A stretch of DNA of 64,000 bases from an uncultured bacterium (GCA_947243845.1 CAMXIF010000012.1:1-64000), one strand, 5' to 3'. Positions 25,442 to 34,543 are shown, numbered from the stretch's first letter. Notes: a model not told the origin generated them from the sequence alone. A program made the numbers and translations.

Positions 25442-26961
25442 GAAGATTAAATGATATTTTAGCAGTATGTATTTTGGCGCTGACGGCGGTTTTGCTGGCG
25501 GCTCTCGGGTTGAAAGCCTATCACACGCATGTGGAGTCGGAAGAACTGGAACGGCAGGAAGAAGAGCAGATTATGGCCGAAGTGTATGCCCGGAATGTGG
25601 AAGCACACAATCGCGTGCAGGAGATGCAGGTGGAAATCCAGGAGATGACGCAGGATCATGAAAAGCTGGAAGCGTTTATTATGCAGCTTCAGGAAGAAAG
25701 CGCTCTTAGAGAGGAAGAGATAGCGCGTGCAGAGAAAGCCTCTATCGAGGAAGGCATGGGGCTTCGGGGCGAGTGGGAAAGCGAGAGCGTGTCTGACAAT
25801 GAAAATATATCCGGTGAGAGTGATGGCAGCGACAGTGTATCCGATAATAGAAGTGTATCCGGGAATGGACAGGATGGTGGGAGTGTGTCCGACAACAGGA
25901 GTGTATCGGATAACAGGAGCGTATCCGATAACAGGAGCGTATCCGGCAACAGCAGCGTTTCCGGGAACCAAGGTACGTCTGGCAGCAGGACAGTATCCGG
26001 AAATACTTCATTTGGCATAACGCTGGAGGAGCGGCGGGCTGTCCGCAGTTCCATGAAAGAAACAATGATGGTGAACCGGAAAGACCGGAATCGTATTTCG
26101 GACAGCGAAATAGATTTCACAGGGAAAAAGATTGCCTGCCTGGGAGACAGCATTACGGCTGCGGCTAATCTGGAGTCGGAAGAAGATTATCAGCAGTATG
26201 CGTATCCTGCTCGATTAAAAGAACTTTTGGAGGCGGAAGAAGTCTACAATCTGGGAATCGGCGGCTCTTCTATAGGCCGCTATTGGGCAGATGCCTTTGT
26301 GGAACGGTATCAGGATATTCCGGAAGATGTGGATATCATCATTGTCATGGGAGGCACCAATGATGGATTCTGTCTCTCAGAGAATGAACTGGGCAACTTG
26401 GATGAGAGAAAACCCAGCACCTTCTGCGGTGATCTGGATGAACTTTTCAGGGGACTCAAGGAAGACTATCCGGATGCGGATATCTTTTTTGCAACACCGC
26501 TGCCCAACATTTTGCACGATTATCTGATGCGTGAACGTAGTTACCTGCTGCCGCAGAGACGGATTGTGAATGTGATGCTAAAACTGGCACAGGAATATGA
26601 CATTCCTGTCATTGACATGTATAATTCCAATATTTTGGATTCCCACGATGTGGATATTGTGGAGGAATACGTTCCGGACGGCGTTCATGGCAATAAAGAA
26701 GGCTATCAGATTCTGGCGGAGCATTTTGCTGCAGAATTGGTGCGTTATTATGAGGATGGCGGATGGGAGTCCATTTCCGGGAATACCATTTCGGGGAATT
26801 CTATTTCTGGAAATGCAGCTTATGAGAGCACCGTTTCCGAAAACTCTATTTCGGATAATACGACATCAGAGGATTTTGATACGGATGATGAGCGGGAGGA
26901 AGAATCCATTTCGGATAATTCGACAACAAGGCATTCTCTCTCCGGTAATTCTTCCCGCTAA
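25438..26961 (+). CDS. Membrane-anchored SGNH hydrolase flanked by S-x-S-x-N repeats
   Basis: 507 residues. A membrane anchor spans about 7-27 and a charged coiled coil about 35-100. A low-complexity region of SVSDN/SVSGN units covers about 117-190. An SGNH hydrolase domain covers 228-440: GDSI with Ser238 (block I), GIGGSS (block II), MGGTND near 304-309 (block III), and D414-x-x-H417 (block V). A second repeat tract of ISGN/ISDN units ends the protein. Such enzymes deacylate or acylate carbohydrate or peptidoglycan at the cell surface. Overlap with rlmB implies coupling. The repeats on both sides are unusual. Confidence 0.85.
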   Translation: MRRLNDILAVCILALTAVLLAALGLKAYHTHVESEELERQEEEQIMAEVYARNVEAHNRVQEMQVEIQEMTQDHEKLEAFIMQLQEESALREEEIARAEKASIEEGMGLRGEWESESVSDNENISGESDGSDSVSDNRSVSGNGQDGGSVSDNRSVSDNRSVSDNRSVSGNSSVSGNQGTSGSRTVSGNTSFGITLEERRAVRSSMKETMMVNRKDRNRISDSEIDFTGKKIACLGDSITAAANLESEEDYQQYAYPARLKELLEAEEVYNLGIGGSSIGRYWADAFVERYQDIPEDVDIIIVMGGTNDGFCLSENELGNLDERKPSTFCGDLDELFRGLKEDYPDADIFFATPLPNILHDYLMRERSYLLPQRRIVNVMLKLAQEYDIPVIDMYNSNILDSHDVDIVEEYVPDGVHGNKEGYQILAEHFAAELVRYYEDGGWESISGNTISGNSISGNAAYESTVSENSISDNTTSEDFDTDDEREEESISDNSTTRHSLSGNSSR

Positions 26962-27019
26962 CCTTGCGGTGCAGGGTGGAATGGTGTACAATAAGAAAAA
27001 GTAAAACAGGAGGAAAGGT

Positions 27020-27298
27020 ATGGATTTCTTAGATAAACTGGGCGAAACCATCACAACGAAGAGCAGGGAAGTGTCCGATAAGGCTAAGGATCTGGCGGAG
27101 ATTGCCAGCTTGAAAAGCCAGATCAATACCTGTGAAGAGGTGATTAAGAAAAATTACATTGAGATAGGCAGAATCTATTACGAGCAGCATGCGCTGGAGC
27201 CGGAAGAAGCCTATGAGGAGGCCTGTCGTGCTGTCACAAATGCCAAGAACGGGATTGCTGATTTAGAGCAGAAGATCAGGGATGTGAAAGGTATCTGA
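27020..27298 (+). CDS. Small conserved helical protein of unknown function
   Basis: 92 residues, strongly predicted coiled coil throughout, with no membrane segment. It begins MDFLDKLGETITTKSREVSDKAKDLAEIA. Two halves are separated by a YEQHALEPEEAYEEAC linker. Similar small proteins are common in Lachnospiraceae, without known function. AGGAGGAAAGGT precedes the ATG. It follows the SGNH gene by 58 bases and is closed by a strong terminator. Confidence 0.75.
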   Translation: MDFLDKLGETITTKSREVSDKAKDLAEIASLKSQINTCEEVIKKNYIEIGRIYYEQHALEPEEAYEEACRAVTNAKNGIADLEQKIRDVKGI

Positions 27299-27330
27299 GA
27301 TTATAATAGTGAAAATTTACAGTAGAAAAA

Positions 27331-27358
27331 GGGGTGTCGATTGCGGCACCCCTTTCTT
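27331..27358 (+). terminator. Rho-independent terminator
   Basis: GGGGTG-CG pairs with CG-CACCCC over an ATTG loop, followed by TTTCTTAT. It ends the cysE-to-27.3 kb operon. Confidence 0.85.
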
Positions 27359-27388
27359 ATGCTTTTATATTATATTATCCAAACTATC

Positions 27389-27455
27389 CGAGTCCGCGAA
27401 GCGGATCTCGTAATCGAGATTGCTGGATTTGTTAATCTACGAAGCGAATTTACTT
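27389..27455. repeat. Dispersed palindromic element, family 2, copy 2
   Basis: It shares TCCGCGAAGCGGATCTCG exactly (27393-27410) with the element upstream of thiT, and the following GTTAATCTACGAAGCGAATT stretch in pattern. It carries an additional AATCGAGATT palindrome. It abuts the stop codon of the penicillin-binding protein gene. Confidence 0.65.
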
Positions 27456-30179
27456 TTATTCAGCTGGTGGCGTATCGGCAGGAGGCGGTGTCTGTTCCGC
27501 AGCCTGTTGCTGGGCAGCCAGAGCAGCCTGTTGTTGTTCCAGAATGGCCTGCTGCGTTCGCTGTTCCAGCTCCATTCTCTGTAGATCCAGAACAGCTTCA
27601 TAGTTAGGATCGGAGAAGAATGCCGCATCGTGCGGGCACATGTTGGTCTGGGCTGCGGGTACAGCCACGTTATTGACAGTGCCGTCCGGATCTACCACCT
27701 GCGTTACCGTGGAGGAACCACTCTGCAGGGAGATATCCTCAATGGGTGTTAATTCTACTACGCCCTCTGCCTTAAAGGGACAGAATTCGCTTGCCGGCAG
27801 CCCGGTGTATTGACAGATCTGTCCTGCATAGTGTACATCACAGGTATCTGAGGGTACGGTGCCTGCCGCGAAGTATTCGCTGCGGAGCGTGCCGTTGCAC
27901 AGTCCTTCAATTGGAAGTTTACCGGATCTGGAGCACACAGTGGCGGTCACGATACCGGAAGGAACCGAGAAAGATTCACTGGGAAGTTCTTCGTGAATCT
28001 TGGACATCACGGTGCGCCATAACTTTTTGGCAAGGTTTTTCTCATCGCCGGAAAGTTTTACATTGTTGTCGAATCCGGCCCAGGTTGTAGCTGTATAGTA
28101 GGGTGTATAGCCTGCAAACCATACATCGTTATAATCGGAAGTAGTTCCTGTCTTACCGGCAATTGCCATATTGCCGAAGTTGACAGAACCGCCGGTGCCG
28201 CTGGTTACTACATCCACCATGGCATCTGTCAGAAGGAATGCGGTGGTTTCTTTAATAACCTGTCTGGACTGAGGCATTGTGTTATCCAGAATGATGTTGT
28301 CATCGTGGTCTACGACCTTAGTGTAGAGTTTTGGTTTAATGTAGGTGCCATGATTGGCGATACATGCGTAGGCAGCATTCAACTCTTCGTTGGTGACGCC
28401 TTTGGTAAGTCCGCCAAGTGCGGTGGTCTGTTGGATATCGGAGAAAATCTCTCCGTTGATTTCCATGCGGTCGACCACTGTTGTGAAACCAAAACTTTTC
28501 AGGTAATCAAAGCCCAGCTGTGGTGTAATCTGTGTCAAGGTCTTAACGGCCACGATGTTCATGGAATCACGGATACCATCCCTTAAGGAAGAAAGCCCCC
28601 GGTAAGTTTCTCCGTACCAGTTTGCCACCGGACGACCTGTCGCATAGTTAAACGGGGCATCATTCATGACTGTTGCCAGTGTGAGACCGGCACTGTCTAA
28701 AGCCGGCGCATAAGTGGAAACTACCTTAAAGGTAGAACCGGGCTGTCTGACAGTATCGGTGGCACGGTTTAAAGTACGGCTGGCGGATTTGGCGCCGCGG
28801 CCGCCCACCATGGCCACAATATGACCGGTGCTTTGATCCTCCACCACCAGGGAGACCTGGGGCTGGGGCGTTAAACTGATTCTTTCTCCGTACACCTCAT
28901 CGCCGGAAGACATGACAGCTTCCTTGTAGGCTTCGATATCCTGATAGGCTTCTTCCTGGGAAGCATAGATCAGATTATATTTGGAAGAACGGTTTTCCCG
29001 CCAATAGGCGCGGAACATTTCCGTACTGACATTTTCCCGGTCTCCGTTAGCCTTGTCAATGGTCAACTCGTAGTTCAAATACCATTTGGTATTGGCAGGA
29101 AAATTAGTTTCATCTGCAAAGGCTTCGTCACAGATTTTCTGTATCTTCGGATCCAGAGTGGAATAAATTTTAAGTCCGCCGCTGTAGAGCAGGGTGTAAG
29201 CCTGTGTCTCATTGTAGCCCGCCGCAATCAGATCTTCTAACACATCATCTATCAGCGCATCCGTAAAGTATGTATTGATAGATGACTCTTCATTATTTTC
29301 GGAATCGGCAACCTGAATACGGGAATACACATCGTCAGCCAGCGCTTCATCATATTCCTCCTGCGTGATAAAGCCCTGCTTTTTCATGTCCTCCAGTACC
29401 TTTTCGCGGCGTTCGGCATTGTCTTCAGGATGCGTGATTGGATTAAAGCGGGAAGGATTCTTGGTAATTCCGGCGATTACGGAACACTCAGACAGAGTTA
29501 GTTCATTGACATGCTTGCCAAAATAACGGTTGGATGCCGCTTCCACGCCCAACGTATTCTGTCCGAGATTGATGGTGTTCATGTAGTTAATCAGAATGGT
29601 ATCCTTATCCATGACTTTCTCAAGTTCCAGCGCCAGATACTGTTCCTGAATCTTACGCTTTACTTTATCAGCAAATGAATCTTCGCTGGTCCAGTCCGTA
29701 AAGACATTGTTCTTTAAAAGCTGCTGAGTGATGGTGCTGGCGCCTTCAGAGAAGTGCCGGTTTTTGATGCCTGTCACTCCGGCACGGATAATACCTTTAA
29801 TGTCGATACCGTTGTGGTCGTAGAAGCGGGCATCTTCGATAGCGACAAAGGCGTTCTGCAGATCCTGCGGCACCATGTCGATCGTCACCGGGATACGGTT
29901 GGCATCGCGAGCCACCAGTTTGTCAACCTGATTGCCTTCAATATCATATACAAATGTTGAGAATCCGGTAGGAGTTACATCGATATTGCCGATATCCGGC
30001 GCCGTTGCGATAATCCCCTTAAAAATACCGATACCTGCGCTGATGCCGATGATGGAAATACCGATCATGGCTAAGAGAAATACCTGTATAAAGGTAAAAC
30101 CTATCTTTTTACCCCATTTTTTACCTGTAGAATTGAGAGCCTGCTGTTTCTTGCGGACACCTCTTTTACTATAATTCAT
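27456..30179 (-). CDS. Class A penicillin-binding protein 1A (transglycosylase/transpeptidase)
   Basis: 907 residues from ATG at 30179, set by AAGGAGG eight bases upstream; the frame is open to 30263. A basic cytoplasmic tail leads into one membrane helix (about 20-45). The GT51 domain has EDARFYDHNGIDIKGI and GASTITQQLLKNN. The transpeptidase domain has the GSTFKV nucleophile motif, SMN and KTGTTSDYNDVWFAGYTP. It polymerises and crosslinks peptidoglycan outside the membrane. The C-terminus is an unusual Gln/Ala-rich and Pro-rich tail (about the last 45 residues). It is monocistronic. Confidence 0.95.
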   Translation of the reverse strand: MNYSKRGVRKKQQALNSTGKKWGKKIGFTFIQVFLLAMIGISIIGISAGIGIFKGIIATAPDIGNIDVTPTGFSTFVYDIEGNQVDKLVARDANRIPVTIDMVPQDLQNAFVAIEDARFYDHNGIDIKGIIRAGVTGIKNRHFSEGASTITQQLLKNNVFTDWTSEDSFADKVKRKIQEQYLALELEKVMDKDTILINYMNTINLGQNTLGVEAASNRYFGKHVNELTLSECSVIAGITKNPSRFNPITHPEDNAERREKVLEDMKKQGFITQEEYDEALADDVYSRIQVADSENNEESSINTYFTDALIDDVLEDLIAAGYNETQAYTLLYSGGLKIYSTLDPKIQKICDEAFADETNFPANTKWYLNYELTIDKANGDRENVSTEMFRAYWRENRSSKYNLIYASQEEAYQDIEAYKEAVMSSGDEVYGERISLTPQPQVSLVVEDQSTGHIVAMVGGRGAKSASRTLNRATDTVRQPGSTFKVVSTYAPALDSAGLTLATVMNDAPFNYATGRPVANWYGETYRGLSSLRDGIRDSMNIVAVKTLTQITPQLGFDYLKSFGFTTVVDRMEINGEIFSDIQQTTALGGLTKGVTNEELNAAYACIANHGTYIKPKLYTKVVDHDDNIILDNTMPQSRQVIKETTAFLLTDAMVDVVTSGTGGSVNFGNMAIAGKTGTTSDYNDVWFAGYTPYYTATTWAGFDNNVKLSGDEKNLAKKLWRTVMSKIHEELPSESFSVPSGIVTATVCSRSGKLPIEGLCNGTLRSEYFAAGTVPSDTCDVHYAGQICQYTGLPASEFCPFKAEGVVELTPIEDISLQSGSSTVTQVVDPDGTVNNVAVPAAQTNMCPHDAAFFSDPNYEAVLDLQRMELEQRTQQAILEQQQAALAAQQQAAEQTPPPADTPPAE

Positions 30180-30250
30180 GCGTACTGCCTCCTTAACTCT
30201 ATCTGCGTCAAGTATATAATAATCACCCAAGCTGTAAACCATGGCGACTT

Positions 30251-30308
30251 CAGCAAGAATCACGAAGTGATTCTTGGGACGCAGACTGCTGAGTCTGCGT
30301 CCATTATA
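30251..30308. repeat. Dispersed two-hairpin element, copy 2
   Basis: Same layout as 15803-15860: AAGAATCAC/GTGATTCTT, then GCAGACT/AGTCTGC, then GCGTCC. Stem positions that differ from copy 1 change on both arms and keep pairing. It lies upstream of the penicillin-binding protein gene, between divergent genes. Confidence 0.75.
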
Positions 30309-30385
30309 GCAAAATTTCCCTTATAAAGGAAGTTATTTCATTTTATCTTAAGAATTGTTTACGAATTTATACACTTTTATTCCGC

Positions 30386-30414
30386 TTGTACGGAATCTGT
30401 GAAAATGTTATACT
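30386..30414 (+). promoter_or_regulatory. Promoter of the YigZ-family gene
   Basis: TTGTAC and TATACT are separated by 17 bases. The start site near 30421 excludes the ATG at 30415 as a start codon. Confidence 0.7.
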
Positions 30415-30438
30415 ATGAGAAGGCCGTGGAAGGGCCAA

Positions 30439-31134
30439 ATGGAGCATCTTAGGGAAAGGGAAGTAAGATTTACGGATATGGAATCAGGTCGAAGGTTTGA
30501 GCCATATAAAATCATAGAATATGGAGGAGTGGGCGAAATAGAGGAGAAAAAATCTCGCTTTATTGCTCAGACGCAAGCGATATCCACGGAGGAGGATGCG
30601 CAGTCCTTTATTGATTCGGTGCGAAAGCGATATTGGGATGCAAGACACCACTGTTACGCTTATATTGTGGGAGAGCAGGGACAGATTATGCGCTTTTCGG
30701 ATGACGGTGAGCCTTCGGGTACGGCCGGCAGACCGATTTTGGAAGTGCTGACAGGTTCCGGAATCCGCAACCTTGTATTGGTGGTGACCAGATATTTCGG
30801 GGGTACACTGCTTGGTACCGGCGGTCTTGTGCGGGCTTATACACAGGCAGCCCAGGCCGGCATTGCGGCCAGCAGGGTTTGTACTATGCGTTATGGATGT
30901 ATATTCACTGTGGAGACCGATTATACTGGTATCGGCAAGATACAGTACCTGCTGGGACAGCGGGGAATCCCTATAGAGGATTCCGTGTATGCACAGCAAG
31001 TGTCCATTACGTGTAAGGTTCCCTATGAAGAGAAAGATAAATTGTTACATGAGATCACAGAGGCCACCGCAGCAAGAGCGCAGGTGACCATCTCAGATCC
31101 CATATATTATAAGAGCGCAGGAGGCGCTTCCTGA
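30439..31134 (+). CDS. YigZ/IMPACT family protein
   Basis: About 231 residues from ATG at 30439 (GGAAGGG four bases upstream); ATG at 30478 would give 218 residues, closer to the family length. The N-terminal IMPACT domain is clear (EEKKSRFIAQTQAI, DARHHCYAY, SDDGEPSGTAGRPILEVL, VVTRYFGGTLLGTGGLVRAY). The C-terminal ferredoxin-like DUF1949 domain follows. The family is thought to act on translation or protein turnover in the cytoplasm; the biochemical role is unsettled. It lies 82 bases before mgtE, probably in one operon. Confidence 0.9.
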   Translation: MEHLREREVRFTDMESGRRFEPYKIIEYGGVGEIEEKKSRFIAQTQAISTEEDAQSFIDSVRKRYWDARHHCYAYIVGEQGQIMRFSDDGEPSGTAGRPILEVLTGSGIRNLVLVVTRYFGGTLLGTGGLVRAYTQAAQAGIAASRVCTMRYGCIFTVETDYTGIGKIQYLLGQRGIPIEDSVYAQQVSITCKVPYEEKDKLLHEITEATAARAQVTISDPIYYKSAGGAS

Positions 31135-31216
31135 AGACTGCACATCGGCGGATCAGGCTGATATGCAGAGCGGTATGCCGGGAAAGCCTAAAGCCTGTGC
31201 GGAAAGGCGGCATACT

Positions 31217-32626
31217 ATGGGTGAGATCAGGGATGAGAGAGTTTTGACAGAAGAGACAGGTGCAAACCTGCATTATGAGTATGCGGATTTTGGTATGGAG
31301 GAAATCCGGGAACTTCTGAGTAAAGGACAGTATACCAAACTCAGGCAGGCGATTCAGGAGTTGAACGATGCGGATATCGCCGATTATATGGAAGAGATGG
31401 AAGAGGAAGAAGTCATTAAGATTTTCCGTATCCTGCCCAAGGATATGGCGGCGGACGTTTTTTCCTATCTGGAGATTGACAGACAGCAGTCCATCATTAC
31501 CTCTCTGTCCGATAAGGATGCTGCCCGCATCATCGATAATATGATGGCCGATGATGCCAAGGAACTGATGGAGGAGATGCCGGCCAATGTGGTGAAAAGG
31601 CTGATTGCAAATACCAGTCCCGACACCCGCCAGGCCATCAATCATCTGATGCGCTATCCGGAAGATTCCGCCGGCAGTATCATGACGGTGGAGTATGTGG
31701 ATTTAAAAGAGAACCAAACTGTGGGAGAGGCCATAGAGCGGATCCGTAAAGTGGGGCTGGACAGCGAGACCATCAATATTTGTTATGTGTTGGATAACAA
31801 AAGGACGCTGGTAGGCACTGTAGCATTGCGATATCTGCTCATCAGTGATGCGAATGCGATCATCGGGGAGATGATGCACCGCAATGTGGTATCCCTGCAC
31901 ACCCTGATGGATCAGGAAGAAGTGGCAAGGCAGTTCAGAAAATACGAATTTACGGCTATGCCGGTGGTGGACAATGAAGACCGTCTGGTAGGTATCATCA
32001 CCATGGATGATGTGGTGGATATTCTGGAAGAGGAGACCACGGAGGATATCGAAAAGATGGCGGCCGTGATGCCTTCTGACAAGCCGTATCTGAAGATGAC
32101 GGTGTTTGACGCCTATAAGAAGAGGATTCCCTGGCTGTTACTGTTGATGATCTCAGCCACTTTTACGGGAAGTATTATTACATCTTTTGAGAGTGAACTA
32201 AGAAAATATGTGGTGTTGACAGCTTTTATCCCCATGCTGATGGATACGGGCGGCAACGCTGGTGGACAGGCATCGGCCATTATCATACGTGGTATCTCCC
32301 TGGAAGAGATAGAGTTTGGCGATTGGCTGGTGGTGATTTGGAAAGAGATTCGCACGGCGGTTTTGTGCGGCCTGACATTGTCAATCTGTAACTTTGTAAG
32401 GCTGATGATATTTGATCAGGTGGGTGTGCAGGTGGCGCTGGTAGTCTGTATGACCCTGTTGACGGCGGTTATCGTGGCGAAAGTGGTAGGCTCAACGCTG
32501 CCGATGCTGGCTAAGAAGATTGGACTGGATCCAGCGGTGATGGCGAGTCCGTTTATCACCACGATTGTGGATGCGATTTCATTGTTGATTTATTTCAGGG
32601 TAGCAGAATTGGTGTTAGGGATATAG
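31217..32626 (+). CDS. mgtE: Magnesium transporter MgtE
   Basis: 469 residues from ATG at 31217. An MgtE_N superhelical domain (about 20-125) is followed by two CBS domains (about 130-255) with TAMPVVDNEDRLVGIITMDDV. Five membrane helices follow (about 285-465) with the pore motif around FIPMLMDTGGNAGGQAS and a final DAISLLIYF helix. The CBS/N domains sense cytoplasmic Mg2+ and gate the channel. No M-box riboswitch was seen upstream. The accessory island begins right after it. Confidence 0.96.
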   Translation: MGEIRDERVLTEETGANLHYEYADFGMEEIRELLSKGQYTKLRQAIQELNDADIADYMEEMEEEEVIKIFRILPKDMAADVFSYLEIDRQQSIITSLSDKDAARIIDNMMADDAKELMEEMPANVVKRLIANTSPDTRQAINHLMRYPEDSAGSIMTVEYVDLKENQTVGEAIERIRKVGLDSETINICYVLDNKRTLVGTVALRYLLISDANAIIGEMMHRNVVSLHTLMDQEEVARQFRKYEFTAMPVVDNEDRLVGIITMDDVVDILEEETTEDIEKMAAVMPSDKPYLKMTVFDAYKKRIPWLLLLMISATFTGSIITSFESELRKYVVLTAFIPMLMDTGGNAGGQASAIIIRGISLEEIEFGDWLVVIWKEIRTAVLCGLTLSICNFVRLMIFDQVGVQVALVVCMTLLTAVIVAKVVGSTLPMLAKKIGLDPAVMASPFITTIVDAISLLIYFRVAELVLGI

Positions 32627-32642
32627 ATGGGGGATGCTATTT

Positions 32643-33338
32643 ATGAAGAAACTATTTCAGGCAATTCGCAAAAAGGATATTGAGCAGGTGAAACAGATCA
32701 TCGAGCATAAGCCGGAATTGGTCAACTGTGTTGCGAAGCAGCCTCCCAAAAAGGATGACGGGCAGTCTCCTTTGCAGGTGTCTTTGAAGACCGGCGCTTT
32801 TGAGATTGCGGAATATCTGATTGATAAGGGGGCTGATTTGAATTTTATGGAAGACAGTTCCTGTTGCAATGCATGGAGAGCACCCGTTATTCATGACGCT
32901 ATCAATGCTGCTGTTATGAACAGCAGATGGAATACCAATGATAATATCCGAGGATTCAGAGTGTTCTCTACAGAACAGGATGCCAGAAGGGCCTACAGGA
33001 TACTCGAAAAAATGCTTACGCTGGGGGCCGATGTCAATGCATTGGATTCCTATGGTAATTCGGGAATCTGGCGCTTCTGTCTGCAGGCGGCCCAGATATT
33101 GCCTGCGTATCACTATAGCAGTCACTGTGAAAGTGATGAAAGAATTTTCACCAAAGAACTGGAAGAGGATCTGACAAAAATATTACATCTGTTATCTTAT
33201 TATCATGCTGATTTTTCTTATGCGACTCCCAATACTGAACGAAACGTTCTGGAATTTTACAAAGAAGGATCTATGGCCAAGCTGTTGCAAAACAGGGAGG
33301 GTGGGAAAGTAAAGAAAAGGAAGAGAAAGTTCTGGTGA
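32643..33338 (+). CDS. Ankyrin-repeat protein
   Basis: 231 residues from ATG at 32643, which has GGGGG nine bases upstream; ATG at 32634 sits on that site. The opening LFQAIRKKDIEQVKQIIEHKPELVN is a helix-turn-helix ankyrin unit. It is followed by DGQSPLQVSLKTGAFEIAEYLIDKGADLN and a later EKMLTLGADVNALDSYGNS unit, so at least three repeats are recognisable. It is probably a cytoplasmic protein-binding protein without catalytic motifs. It is first gene of the island, 16 bases after mgtE, and may still share its transcript. Confidence 0.8.
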   Translation: MKKLFQAIRKKDIEQVKQIIEHKPELVNCVAKQPPKKDDGQSPLQVSLKTGAFEIAEYLIDKGADLNFMEDSSCCNAWRAPVIHDAINAAVMNSRWNTNDNIRGFRVFSTEQDARRAYRILEKMLTLGADVNALDSYGNSGIWRFCLQAAQILPAYHYSSHCESDERIFTKELEEDLTKILHLLSYYHADFSYATPNTERNVLEFYKEGSMAKLLQNREGGKVKKRKRKFW

Positions 33339-33344
33339 TGAAAC

Positions 33345-33827
33345 ATGATGGAATATTTGGTAGCGGCTGAACAAGACATAGAACAAATTTTCATGATAGT
33401 GCAAGATACCATACAGAAAATTTATCCGATGTACTATCCGGAAGAAGTGGTTGCTTTCTTTTGCAGTCTTCATTGCAAGAAAAATATATATGAGGATATA
33501 AAAAGGGGCTTTGTTGGAATTTTGAGGGACAGTCATACCATTGTGGGAACGGGCAGTTATAAGGATAACCATATTACAAGGGTATATGTAAAGCCAGAAT
33601 GTCAAAATAAGGGCTATGGAAGTTATATTATGCAATGTTTGGAAGAACAAGTCGCTTTGCAGTATGATACCGTATATTTGGATGCCTCACTGCCCGCAGC
33701 CCATTTATATGAAAAAAGAGGGTATCGGACGATAAGGCATGAAAAATGGAATGTAGAAAATGGAAGGGTACTTGTTTATGAAGTCATGGAGAAATCGTTG
33801 TCAAAAACCTCAGCTTGCAGGGATTGA
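33345..33827 (+). CDS. GNAT family N-acetyltransferase
   Basis: 160 residues. The acetyl-CoA binding segment is ITRVYVKPECQNKGYGSYIMQCLE (about 85-105), with the Q/R-x-x-G-x-G/A-type loop present as QNKGYG. The late YEKRGYRTIRHEKW motif (about 130-142) is the usual beta-bulge and Tyr region. The N-terminal domain is short. The acceptor substrate is unknown. Six bases separate it from the ankyrin gene, so both may be translated from one message. Confidence 0.9.
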   Translation: MMEYLVAAEQDIEQIFMIVQDTIQKIYPMYYPEEVVAFFCSLHCKKNIYEDIKRGFVGILRDSHTIVGTGSYKDNHITRVYVKPECQNKGYGSYIMQCLEEQVALQYDTVYLDASLPAAHLYEKRGYRTIRHEKWNVENGRVLVYEVMEKSLSKTSACRD

Positions 33828-33864
33828 CTTAGTGCTGGATTGATATTTGACGGAGGGATATGAT

Positions 33865-34332
33865 ATGAGCTATCAAAATTATATCAAAGCGATGGAGCTT
33901 GCACCGAAATGTAAGTTTTATACAACCGCAGGCGGAAAAAGCCAGGAGGAAATAGGAAGATCCGAAGAACTGCTAGGTATTCAGTTTTCCAGACAATGCA
34001 GGCAGTTTTACGAGCAATATGGATATCTGTCTTTCTTTGGGAATGAGATTTTTGGAATCGATCCCGATGATTTTGACGAATTAGAGGGAAATTCCGTTGC
34101 GTATGCTTTAAATGACCGGAAAGAATATGGGCTGCCCATTAGATGGATCCCAATCTATAACTTTGACGATGGATTAATGGCATATTTGGACTATTCAACA
34201 ATAAATGATGATGGCGAGCCTTGCGTTATCATGGCTGGATTCAATGGTTCAGAGTATCAGATTGAGGAAACGATTGCGCAGGACTTCGGAGATTTTGTTC
34301 TTGGGCTTGTAATGCAGCAGCTTGAGGGCTGA
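33865..34332 (+). CDS. SMI1/KNR4 (SUKH) family protein
   Basis: 155 residues from ATG at 33865, with GGAGGG eight bases upstream; the TTG at 33847 lies before the site. The conserved SUKH pattern is present: IGRSEELLGIQFSRQCRQFYEQYGYLSFFGNEIFGI, then VPIYNFDDGLMAYLDYS-type strands and the terminal DFGDFVLGLV helix. SUKH proteins often act as immunity proteins against polymorphic nuclease or deaminase toxins. No toxin gene is adjacent, so it may be an orphan immunity gene; that is inference. Confidence 0.85.
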   Translation: MSYQNYIKAMELAPKCKFYTTAGGKSQEEIGRSEELLGIQFSRQCRQFYEQYGYLSFFGNEIFGIDPDDFDELEGNSVAYALNDRKEYGLPIRWIPIYNFDDGLMAYLDYSTINDDGEPCVIMAGFNGSEYQIEETIAQDFGDFVLGLVMQQLEG

Positions 34333-34370
34333 TTTCCGGTTTGGCTGATGGGAATTGAGTAGCCTGTTAG

Positions 34371-34508
34371 ATGACGAAAAATGATACGTTTGATTACACG
34401 AAATGGCAGAGACAATATTTTGATGCAAAGACACCGGAAGAAATCCGTATAGAAGCTGATTGCTTTGAGAAAGAGAAGCCTTTTGTCAGTGATGCAGTAA
34501 GCTTTTGA
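34371..34508 (+). CDS. Small acidic protein, 45 residues, unknown
   Basis: A complete short frame from ATG at 34371 to TGA at 34506-34508. The composition is ordinary coding-like (NDTFDYTKWQRQYFDAKTPEE, then an acidic E/K helix and a phenylalanine at the end). The pattern resembles the N-terminus of larger conserved Firmicutes hypothetical proteins, so it could be a truncated gene. A clear ribosome site is lacking, which lowers confidence. It lies between the SUKH and GNAT genes. Confidence 0.45.
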   Translation: MTKNDTFDYTKWQRQYFDAKTPEEIRIEADCFEKEKPFVSDAVSF

Positions 34509-34543
34509 GAAGTGGACAAAACGGAATTAGAGGTTATTAAAAC

